Shown piece after piece: positions 8,714 to 20,700 of a stretch of 64,000 bases of DNA (position 1 is the stretch's first letter; every line of letters begins with the position of its first letter). This DNA is from Amphibalanus amphitrite (Eukaryota > Arthropoda > Thecostraca > Balanomorpha > Balanidae), in the NCBI RefSeq assembly GCF_019059575.1, contig NW_024882870.1, positions 1 through 64,000 of the forward strand, in the 5' to 3' direction. The notes beneath the pieces are model-generated. The model had not been told where the DNA came from. It saw nothing but the letters and a program-made list of their open reading frames with translations, and ran no database searches. The position numbers and the translations under genes were made by a program.

Positions 8714-11700
8714 CTGAAACGCACAGAGACGAGCGTAGTCAGATAAACGCCTAATGTAGGTACAACGCAGAATGAGACCGTGAAATGAAAATCACAAATT
8801 ACAGGGTGTTCGCAAAAATATGTCATGATTTCGTTACGCCATTATCGCCAGCTCAAATAAGCAAGGATCAAATGTCTTGCTGAAATGTGTTGCCCGGATC
8901 TTCAAGTTTTGTTATACACATGTAGCAGTGCCTCATGTCAAACCGGGCGCACCCCACACGCTGTTTTCAATATGAACCCCTTTTCGGCGGATGCACGTAT
9001 CACCTAGAGATTACACATAAGGGTTCATTCGCACGCACGTGTTATAAGTGAACACGGACGGCCTTTGCAATCACTATCATCAGCCGAGAAAGATTCTTGG
9101 CTGTCTTCCTGTAGTCCTTGGACTTCAGATATCCCACAGGTAACGGCCGATGGGGCTGACACCAAGTGAATGGGTCGACCAGGGGGTAAGGGTCCTCCTG
9201 CTCAAGAAACGGGCCCTAGCATTTCGTTTAGGCACCGGAGTGCAATTTTCGAAGTGTGGACTTGAACCCATCCTACCCGTGCGCATGTCTGCAGCGTTTT
9301 GACCATTGTCTTGCCCCGAGTTGCCCCACATTTCTCGCTTAAACTTCTAGAGCACTCCCACGCAGCAGTTTTCAGCGGCAATGTTGGTGTTTCAATTTGA
9401 AGTCTTAAGAAGAAGGCCTCGCGGCACCATGAGCGTCTATCGCAAATCAAGCAATGACCTTCGGACTGTGGAGCTGGTGTTCTTACCTAGCCTTTGAGGG
9501 TGGCATATCTACCCAAACCGTTTGTTCTGGCCGTCGGCGCCTCCATGAAGGTGGATGTGTGCTTCACTGGTTGACCGGGCGTGGCCGGTGAGCGGTGCTC
9601 AGAATTGATTTGGGTTTTTACTTTTTATTTTATCCTCGAAGCAAAGTAAATTCTTAGCCCTTTTCTACCCTAAATAGCACCTATTGATTCCTGACCTTGT
9701 AGGGTATAATCCCCATGTCATTATCAATAATATAATGAGACATGTTGGACCGCACCCCGCATCTTGCGCGAGCTCGCAGATGGTCAGGGAAGGCATCTCG
9801 TTGACCAAATGGGTGATCTCTTTGTAGTTTAACCCGCGCACCGACGGGGGGGGGCGGATATCCGCCCCCCCCCCCTGAGGTTTTTCGCGAATAGCGGGAA
9901 AACCGCGGCGCTACGCGCCGCGAAATTTGGTATGACTATTCCCTTATCAATTTTACACATGGTGTGCAAGTTTGAACCTCCTACCTTTCAAGGTCAGGTC
10001 ACCAGGTCACTTTGAATGACCCAACCTCAAGTCACTATTTTGCAACTTTGTCACCGTGCCAGAGCTACAGTAGATGTCGGAGGCCTTTGAATGTCGCAGG
10101 ATGTTATTAGGTCATTAGTAGCTACAATTTGTATATCTCGGAATTTTGATATCGGTGACCTAAGGTCAGGTCAATTTCGCGACCTCCCCATTATAAGTCA
10201 ATGGGGGAAAAATCAACTCCCTGTTTTTACCACTAAAACGGGTCGGAATGGCCCCATATACCATACATGACTTCATATACGATCAACCTTCACTACCTTG
10301 AGGTCTGTTTTGCTGTTGGGCAGCTGTGAGGTCATGTGACGTCATCAAAGGTCACCAAAGGTTTTTGGCCAATAACTCCGTACAGGAACAAGATACAGAC
10401 GCGTGGATGGTCTCATTGTGTTCAGCTCGTCAAGACGCATCGAATGATATACATGATGACCTCGAGGTCACGTGACCTGAGGTCAACCTTTGACCTTGAC
10501 CTTTCGAGGTCAACATATATATCATTCGATGCGGATTGACGAGAGGATCACGATGATGCCCTTAGTTTGTTCCTATCTTGACTAATTCGAAAGTTATTCG
10601 AGAAAAACTCTCTCCATATTCAGCGCCGCCATTTTGACTTTTTCGACCCCTGTGACGTCATCTTTGACCTGACCTGAAAATGACCTTAGTAAAAATTGTA
10701 GATCTTGACCGTGCGTATCCGATGCCGTTTACCGCTTGTCGCTATCTTGCTTCGTTCTCGAGATCTCAGGGGGGGGCGGTCATCCGCCCCCCCCCGTCGG
10801 TACTAAGTTGGCGCAGACCCCCGTCGGTGCGCGGGTTAAATGACTATAAATCAGGGATGCGGAGCCGGAGCCGGAGTCGGAGCCGGAGCCGCCGGAGCCG
10901 GCATATTTTGCCCGGAGCCGGAGCCGGAGCCGGAGCCGTGAAACAATATAGCCCGGAGCCGGAGCCGGAGCCGGAGCCGCCAAAAAAGGGGGCGACTCCG
11001 GCTCCTTTTTAAATATTTTTTGAAGAGGAAAAAAAATAATTGACCTAGTTCGGTTTGACAGTACAAGGCAGTAAAACATATGGTACTTACGTCATGGGCC
11101 ATCAAGTGAATGAAAAAATCCGAATATCCCCAGTATCCCACAGTACGCAAACAACTTCCTGTTTGCTCTTCCCCCCCCCCCCCCCCCACGTCTACTGCAT
11201 CCCCAGAACATGAGGACCAGTCATCAGGTGACAGCCATCGTTTTCAAACCAGTGCAGTGGACTGCGACTCCCAGCACCGTCTCATCCCACACACCCCCCA
11301 CCCCTCACCCCCCAATGCAGCCGAGACGGGTGTCAGCTTACGATGGTTCACTGAACTCCGATTCGCGGCGACTGCGTTTCCAATGCCATCGCTTCCTAGC
11401 CCTTTGTTCTGCCAGTTCTCTCCGAGGTGCGTTTGCGCGGGGACGCGGTGAGCCGGTCATGGCAAAGAGTAACGCGTATAACCAATCCAATTTTTCTTCC
11501 ACCCGTATTTAATTGATTGCGTAGGGGATGTACTGAGTCGGAGCCGGAGCCGCCGGAGCCGGAGCTGCCGGAGCCGGACCATTTTACTCGGAGCCGGAGC
11601 CGGAGCCGGAGCCGCCATAACATTTCACCCGGAGCCGGAGCCGGAGCCGGAGCCGATTTTTTTCTCCGGAGCCGGAGCCGGAGCCGGAGCCGTCTGAAAT

Positions 11701-14700
11701 TTCCACGGCTCCGCATCCCTGCTATAAATAATTCTTTTTCTCGGACTTTCAAGGGTTCATTCGATTTCTAACGATCACTTTGGTAGTAAGTTGCATGTGC
11801 AGTAAAAAAAATCGCCTTACAAGGGGTGCAGCGGAGGCATCAAAGCATGCACCGAACTGTTGTAGCACGGAAACTACGGGCATCGAATCCAAGTGCTTTT
11901 TGGCGATATTTGTTTTTCGCTCTGTGCAAGGCAAGATTTTTAATATTATAAATTAAAATGCATATGAAAGAAAACTTGAAAATGTCCTCTGTCAAATGGG
12001 CATAAATACGTGCACGTGCGTTCAAGCAATTTTTCCTACAAAGCGCTTAGAATCATGACATATTTTCGCGAACACCCTGTATTCCCTCATTGAACCCAGT
12101 TAAACATTAATCATAATTTGAACCGGGCAATTGACTCAAAGTTGCCATCAGGCTGCTCATTTCATACATAAAGCCATTAAAATACAGTTCACTAATTTTA
12201 AAATAACATAAAGAGCAAACACCTTTGGTGCGTTTTCATCCAACTGTTGAAAATATCTTAAAAGCATCAATTAAACTGGTAACTCATTATATCATAACCC
12301 TCCCACCACACGATACTCCCCTCATATCCCCCTCCCTCCCCTCCGGCGAGAGCACACACACACCTGTGTCAGTGTGCAGGCCATGGGCAGCGGCAGGGCG
12401 CGCACGTCGCCCACTTTTTTCCACGGGTTGGCGCGCAGGTTGACCGGTCCGGCCTCCTGGTAAGCGAACAGGTGGTAGCTGACCACAGTGGCGTGGCGAG
12501 AGGTCAGCTCCATGTTCCACGAAAGCACGATACCTGCGAGAAGGGGAGGGTAAGGTCAGGTCAGGTCAGGTCAGGTCAGGACCGGTCAGCGAGCCATGAG
12601 AAAATGAAAGCTGGCAGAGGCGTGAGGTCAGGTCAGTCTTATGTTCCACGAGAGAACGACATCTAGGTGAGGGGGTCTGGTCAGGTCAGGTCAGCTCTCT
12701 TTATATCCACGGGAAGACATCAAGACCTGAGGGGAGGGTCAGGTCAGGCCAGGTCAGTCCTAAGCTCAAGAGCATGCCTGGAAAAGGGTCAGGTCAAACC
12801 AGATCATACCAGGTTAACTTTATCCACATAATGCACCATGAGAGGATGCCGGGGCAGAGTCAATTTTTTACAACACTACAAAGATTGATCTAGAGTGGGG
12901 TCAAAATGGCTGGTGTTTTTTATGTGGCAGTTTCTGTGTCGTAGTAAGGTACCAATACAATCCGAGTCTGCGAGCTCTAGTGTAAATAATGAAACAGGTA
13001 AAAATCAGTACTGAGGCCAGTTTTACCAACAGAAAAAATAGCCCCTGCCGGAATTATTTGCCTAAAGACCGCTTCACATACGGAGCGTAAACGCGACGGG
13101 CACGTGAGCGGATAGGGCTTTACCGTTTACGCTCCGTACGTGAAGCGGTCTTTAGGCAAAAAATTCCGGCAGGCGGCTATTTTTCTGTTGGTAAAACTGG
13201 CCTTTGCACAAGCAATGAGACGGCTAAAATCTATAGTAGCACTTCTGCCATAACTAAGTCATAACACACAATACTCCCTGACCCCTCCCTGATTTTTGTT
13301 GTCTCCTCATCGCCAGATTAATCCGTTTATAACATTTACTGGCATTGTTCGTGAACGCCCTCCTTCACCTTCCCCTGGTTCCCGATTTGCCGAGTACGTG
13401 CAAGGATTAACAACGTCATGACAATGCTATGTAGGGTGAGTGTGTGATGGGCAAAGCTGTTAAGTTCTGTTTCTCTAACCATGACTCAATATTGACTTAG
13501 ATCAACTAAAAAAAACTGACAATTCATGTATTTCATATAACATAAGTACTGCATATGTTCACTAGTTTACAACACATTACGCAACTCACATTTGGTTCTT
13601 AAAACCGAAATTCACAGCGCATTGGACATACTAAAAATACACACACGCCGTTCTCTATTCAGAAAATGAAAATCGCTAAAACGAGCCACATAGCAAACCC
13701 GATGATTTGACACCAATGACGAGTGGAGTACGGGGTCATTTCTACAAGCTATCACGGATGTGCATACTGAAAAGTGAATAGAAAGTACAGAGACAAACCA
13801 TGCAAGTTCAGAAAGAACCGCGGGAAGACAAAAAAAAAAAATAGACAGAAGGGCAAGGTAGACAGAAGATGTCGAGGAGAATCCTCAACTAACGCTGGCA
13901 AAAAAAAAGCATCACAGTGAAAAAGTGATTCATCATCTCCGGCGAAGAAAGCGCAGAACCCGCAGATCATGACATCTGATGTTTTGCCAGAATCTAAATA
14001 ATTCGGATCGTGGGACTATAAAGAACAATAAAAGACGCACGAGACGCTGTTTACAGGTCATATAGGTCATAACATGTCAATAAGTGTCACGAAAGTCACA
14101 TAGCGCTGGCGACAAAAATACAATGCATTACAAAAGCACGCCGTGAAATCCACAATAAATACCATGGCGCACACGAGCAGTTGGCACCAGGTGACCGATT
14201 TCGCAATTCAGCGCCTCATCCAAAGACTAGCTGAAGAGCACGGAAGAGTACAAGGCTTCATCACGTCTTTTTCACGGCTTTCTTCTTCACCGGCTGTCTT
14301 TGTTTAAGACCATACAAAATATTATACCGCTGATTATTTGTATACTTGTCTGCATCCTGTTTGTTGATGCGGTGTATATTGATCATATGGCGTCGCAGAT
14401 GATAGGCCGTGGAGTAAACGTTCTGACACAGCGGACATCGCGTCCTCCCAGAGTGTTTCACCGAGTGGGCGGTAAGACTGCCGAGACTGGCGTAGCTGGC
14501 GGGACACTCGTCACACTTGTACGGACCGCTGCCGTGGTCCGGTCTGGCGCCGCCCGTGCGCTGGGATGTGCCAGGCTCGCTCGGGTTGGTAGAAGCTGCC
14601 GGTTCAGCTGCCGCACCCGCGCTGCTCGTGCTGGGCTCGCTCCCCTGCTGCGCTGCGCCGGGGTTGCTCGTGCTGGGCTCGCTCCCCTGCACCACTGCGC

Positions 14701-17700
14701 CGGGGTTATTCAGGGGTAGCCTATTGGTCGGTGGTATAATCAGACCCTTTGGCGCGATCTTGACGGGGCCCTGTCGTGGTGTGACCGGAGAGTACAGGCG
14801 GTTCTTGACCGGACTGATCCGGTTTGCCGTAATGGGGGTGGATATGCCGCTCTTCACTGCTCCCAGGATATAATAGCGGTTCTTCACCGTCCATACCGAG
14901 GTAGGAGCGTACGAGCCGTCTTGGGTTGCCTGCTGAGGTGCACTTTGGTTGCTCGAGCCAGCTGGTTCACTTTTCTGTTGAACTGACGCGTTCTGGTTGC
15001 TTGAGCCGGGCCCACAGCTTGTCTCCCGAGAAGCACTCGGATTGTTCAGACCGTCTTGGCTTTTCTGTTGATGTGATACACCATGCTTCTTCGAGCTTGT
15101 ATGTTGAGATGTGTCCGGGTTCTTCCTGTTTGCCTCGCTTGTCTGCTGTGAGTACGCATCAATGTCGATCCGGGAGAGTCTGACAACCGGTTGTAACGAC
15201 GCGCCCTGGTTCCTCGGGCCGGTCTTACTCGTCTCCTGCTCTGCTGTCCTCGTCTTGCCTGATGTACTCGGGTCTCTTTGATCGTCTTGGCTAGCCTGTT
15301 GAGCTGATCTGTCCGTGTTCTTCGAGTCGATCTCGCTTGTCCCCTGTAATGAACCCGGGTCGCTCGGCTCGATCTTCACTGTCGGATGTGGGGTACTCGC
15401 GTCGCTGGAGCCGGCCTCGCCTGTGCCTGGGTCGCTCGGTTCGATCTTCACTGTCGGTTGTGGGGTACTCGCGTCGCTGGAGCCGGTCTCGCCTGTGCCT
15501 GGGTCGCTCGGTTCGATCTTCACTGTCGGTTGTGCGGTGCTCTGGTCGCTCGGGTCGGCTTCGTCCGCCGGCTCTGGCGTGCCCGGGTCGCTCGGGACGG
15601 TCTCGCTCGCCCACTCCGGTGTCTCCGTGCCGCTCGCGTCCGTCTTGCCGGCACCTGCCAAAGAGCCGGTCCCGGCTCTTGAGGCCGTCTTACCAAACAA
15701 TCTCCACAGTTCAGACAAACCAACGACCCTTCTGCGCCAAACAACGTCCGTACTCAATGCCAAATGGCTGCTCTTGGGCCTCACAATGTTCGCATTCCGT
15801 ACTTCGACTGTTCCGAGCTCAAAAAGATTCATATTCAGAGCAAAGCGATTGTTCTGAGCCAGCGGATGGCTGAGGTTAGGTCAGCTCAGATCAGGTCAGG
15901 TGAGGTCAAGCCAGGTTAGGTCGCGCCAGGTCAGGTCAAACAAGAGAGGAAAAGTCTCCCCAAGGAAAAGGAAAAGACTCCCGTTTCTGCCTAGGAATAT
16001 TGCATTGTGAGGACAATGATAGATTGCACTTCCAAATCGCGTAAGGCGTGATATGAGCTCGGATGAAATGTGTGTTATAAACACCGTCTCTTCGAGTAAT
16101 TACAACTCAGATGGAAAAGGAAATACCGCAACACATATAACATAACTCTGCCAGAGAATTCAGAGACTAGTGTGAACGGTTACTCAAAACAGGTAGACGG
16201 AGCACCTACTGGCGAGGAAAATGAATGGAAGGAACGCTTTCCCTCTGAGTTCAATACCAGCCGATTAGGAAGAGTTTAGACGCATATCAGAGGCATTCAG
16301 TCCCAGCGTCACACAATCATACCGATCACAACTAAAAGAGCTCCCAAACTTCAGCTCATCTCTACCTCCCTCCTTCCCTTCCTCACTCACACACTCAATC
16401 ACTCACTCACTCACTCACTCACTCACTCACTCACTCACTCACTCACTCTCTCTCTCCCTCTCCCTCTCTATTCCTCCCTCCCTCCCATCTCTCACCGTTG
16501 GCTCGCCGCGTGACTTTGAGCAGGGGCGGCGGTGGCAGCAGCTGGCCCGTATGTACGGCCGGGTTTGGCGGCGTGACTGGGAACGGCGCCGGGTGTTTGA
16601 GCCGGATCGGCGTCATACCGGCACCGACGCGGGTCACCGGCTGTGGAGGGGAGGGGGGGGGGGTCAGTCAGTGGGGGTGGGACAGGGGTTGAGCTGACCA
16701 TCAGAAGACGGTAGAGTGACTCATTTTTGCATGTGGCTGAAATGTTACAAATACATTAAAGCGGACATTAAAGCCCGCTTGACATGCGTAACTTTTAAAC
16801 TCAATGACAAAACTAGACGTTTACACAAATACACGTCGACAGATACGAGTAAAGAGCTTGTAAATAGCCACGTCAGATCGTACCGCATAGAAACATCGCT
16901 TCATTTCATCCAACCCCCTATAACATCTCCTTCCCGTTCTCTTTCACACCATTTCCTCCAAGTCCTCTCCTCCTCTCCCCTCCCTCCCCCTCCGCCGTAT
17001 TCTCTCACCGTGACCGAGGTGATCCCTCCTCTGCGCGGCGACGTCACCGGCGTGCCGCGGCCCGTCGCCGCCGTCGGCCGCTTGGGGTCGTCGTCGTCAG
17101 TGAGGTCCACCACATCGGCCGCCCCTCCTCCTCCTCCTCCGGCGAGCGACGCGCCGGGCCGGGGCGGGTGGCCGCCGGCCGGCCGGCCGCGCGCGTTGGC
17201 GTACACCGGAGGGGACTTCTGGGAGACGAAAACGAGGCAGTCAGGAGTCAGAGATGAGCCAGTGATCGGTAGCGATAAATTAATGTGGTTTTTACAACAG
17301 TGCAACCTGTGTATCAGTGCTGGTAAAATAAAAACAGGGACGCCTGCCAGTAGGTCGTCCTCGAGTAGAAAAAAAAAACAAGGGAAGTACTAAGCAGTTT
17401 CCAAAGATAACAGCAGAAGCGATAAAAATTAGGTAACAGTACCGAAATCAGATATGAAACGATCCTACGGCTCTCATTATGCAATATCAATAGAACTTAC
17501 AATGCCGATGTTCGTAAGAATAAGGCTAAATTCTCGTGAAAAGTGCAATGGTCGTTAAGACTTACGATAAAACCTAATTCATATCAGTTAGTACGTCATT
17601 GCAAAACAAAATATTATCACGTCATGCACAGGCACATCCACACGATTCATATCCAAATCTCTCCACCCGCCCCCACTCACGGGTACGCCGGCCGCAGCGG

Positions 17701-20700
17701 CGGCGGGCGCGACTCCAACGGTCCGCTGCGGCGAGGAGGATATCCCCGGCAGCGAGACGGAGCCGATCGGTACCATGGTGCGTACCACCGGTACCAGCGC
17801 CACCGTGGTACCCGACACCGGGGATGGCTGGGGGAGGCGGGGGGGGGGGGGGGTAAGTAGTAGGCGTAGACAGACAGACTTGCCAGGGAGGAGACTTACC
17901 CCGGGTTCGATGTCTTTCGGACGACGAAGATTCTACGTCGTCCGGCCAATCCCGTTCAAGGTCAGCGGGGGCTCGGCTGCGGTTATGGAACGCGATTAGC
18001 CGGACGGCCGTAGTCTTCGACATCCGAGAGACACCGAACGCGGGGTTAGACATGGGCGTGAGGAAACGGAGCATTAGGGGAGGGCGGATGAGAGGCGTTT
18101 GTGACGGAGGAAGGGACATATCAGATACGGGGTACAAAAGAGGGCCAGCGGTCCAACAGGGAGCGAGACAAAGAAGAACGGTCCGCTCATGGAGGCTGTC
18201 CAGATAGGGAAAGGTAAGCAATCATAGAACTTGTGTTCTATATGAATGCATACAACCATGGTAACTATAAAAATACTGACAGCCTTTTCTGGTAAATCTT
18301 AACGTAAACCGAAATCGAATCGAGCATGAGCTTGCCCTAGAGAAATACAATCTTACGAGCATACCCAGCGTTTTCGAACCCGTAAGGCATTTAAAAATTG
18401 AGCTTCTCAGGTGGAAGCTCGAAAATGCCCACGAGATGAGACCATGTGGTCTACGGTAACAGTCACTGCTCACGGTCATTGGGAAAGTAACATGTTATAT
18501 TAGAAGAGTAAATAGAAAAAAAACGTAAGCCAGTATAAGCACCACGAACATATGCTAGCATTGAGAGGAGAGCAACAAAAGAATTGTTGATGATATTCTG
18601 CAAAGAAGGGTTGAGAAACGTAGCAGAATAGCGGCCCACGAACCAGGCAAAAAATAAATAACAAAAGGGCGACGTGACCATGCGACAACAGTTTATGTAC
18701 TAAAAACGCAGCTAAAATTTGAATGATGTTCGATTATTCGAGAGCAGACTCATACAAGTGACTTACGACGCAAGGCTGCCGCATTCTCTGCACATCGGTA
18801 AGGCATGAAAGGGTGAGGAACAGATGATATTTACACCACGGCAATGACACTTAAAAACCATCCTCTATGTATGGATGCGTATCAAGACCTCAGTAAGCCA
18901 GTGACATACATCAATTGAAAGATCCGATGATTTCATTTATGCTAATGATTCCTAAAGATGTTCTATACATTGAAATCAGAAGGCATGACACGATATTTTT
19001 CGTATTTATATTGAGAGACAGTCCAAAACACATCACTTGCATGCCCACCTCAATCTTCCCACAACATGCAACCTTCCCAGTCTTTTTCCCTTATGTTCAA
19101 CTACGACACTAAACTTCAGCTGCACTTTATCAGTCCAACAGTCCCATTTCACCCACGTCCTCCCTCCTCTTTCGTTTCCTGTTCCTCTGTTCCCCTTCCA
19201 TTACGCACCGTAAAGGCCGCCGTCCACTGCGACGGAATTCCGTCCGGAGTCCGTCAGGAATATCGCCGCACGCTGACCGCATCCGGACCGCAGATGGAAA
19301 GCTCACGGACACTTGCTAACACTTTGTGAAGAGCAATTATCAGTTATTACAAAAGAAAATATAGCAATTTACTAGCATAACATAGTGCTGCCATGTCAAA
19401 GAAATTATGTTTACTTACTTCATCTTGAAAGAGTTGAAATTATTTCTTAAATTTGCAATTGAAAACTCGAAGACGGAAGACTGTACCTGTCCGCGTCCGT
19501 TCCGCCTGCGTTCTCCGCAGAAAAGTTCAACATGTCGGACTTTGTTATTTCGTTTCCGTAGCAACCGCATCCGAAACGCTTGCGGAGAGCTGACGGAAAA
19601 TCAACAGCTGATTGCCGTTCGGATGCGGTCCGGACGGAGCGCACACGATTTCCGTACGGACCGGATGCGCCCATAGGATTCTGTGTTAAATTCCGTACGG
19701 ACCGCACGCGTTCCGCACAGTGGACGGCGGCCTTAACTCCTGGCGGTCGGCCTATTCCCCCCCCCCCCCAACCCCTGATCCCCTATAACCCCCCCCCCCT
19801 AATAACGTACCGTGACGCCGGGCGGCCGGCCCCTGCGGGCTCCCCGGTAGCTGTGTGAAGGTGACTGAGGCTGCGCGGTCCGGAACTGCACCTGGCCCTG
19901 AGGCACCGGCGACTACAGACGGCGCCAGAGAGAACAGGGGTGAACTTTAGCACACGGTACACGACGCATACTGGTTAGAGACAATGCCACACCCGAGTCA
20001 TCATAGACTACTGTTTTACATCTTCTGCTATATAAATGGTTAGTTTGATAATTTTACAGGAAGGTGGTAGTTCATGCTATGTGTAGCTGTATCAAATTAT
20101 CGGGCCATTAAATACTGCACAAAATATACACCACAGAATTGTGCTCGAGATTTAGAACGGAGAATATCATTATCAGCATCAGCCATCCAGCCTACAAAGT
20201 TACCCTTCCGCGCGAGGTCGGGCTAGTTGAGGCTCTACTCTCTAGTGCCGGCCCCTCCCGCCCAGTCCTGCGCTCCAATACCACCTACCCGGGAGTAGAC
20301 CTGGCGCGCCCGTATCGGAGAGGTGGAGGTCAGGTGCGCCCTGAGCACCCCGTTTGTGACCGGGACGCCCGCCGGGGCGCCGGTGGGGGCGCCAGATACA
20401 GGGGCGCCGGCCGGGCTGTCAGCTGCGCCGCCGGTGGGGGCGCCGGGCGAGGAGGGCGGCGGTCGCGGCCGGCTCGTCAGAGGTGGCACGCTCTTCTGCG
20501 GAAAGACACGGAGTGGGAAATTTAGCTTACATGGATGTAGGGAGAACATGAGCACTATGGAATATTCATAGAAGATAATAAAGAAAGAGAGCGATGAAGA
20601 TGATTGAGAGAGAACTTCGTGATTTTGTGTTGAATAAAAGGCCACAGCTGATGCCAGTCATTAAAAAGACACACGGCGTAATTCTAAAATGTTTAAGCTA

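Larger units (their letters stand above)
8802..12079. mobile_element. Tc1/mariner-type element, host of two nested insertions
   Basis: The ends read CAGGGTGTTCGCRAAAATAT on both sides as inverted repeats, continuing through GTCATGATT (about 29 bp), and are flanked by TA (8800-8801 and 12080-12081). CAGGGTGTTC ends with TA target sites are typical of mariner-like elements. It sits in the last intron of the ATF7IP-like gene and contains a hairpin-ended element (9833-10835) and a hAT element (10852-11721). Without them it is about 1.3 kb, the normal size of a mariner. Confidence 0.85.

Noticed and set aside
15315-15873. Plus-strand repetitive frames opposite the zinc-finger gene
   Set aside because: They reflect the 72-bp repeat of the minus-strand gene read in the wrong direction.
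17622-18221. 199-codon minus frame as a longer ATF7IP exon
   Set aside because: It reads exon 8 in a different frame. The conserved phase chain uses 17827-17681 only.
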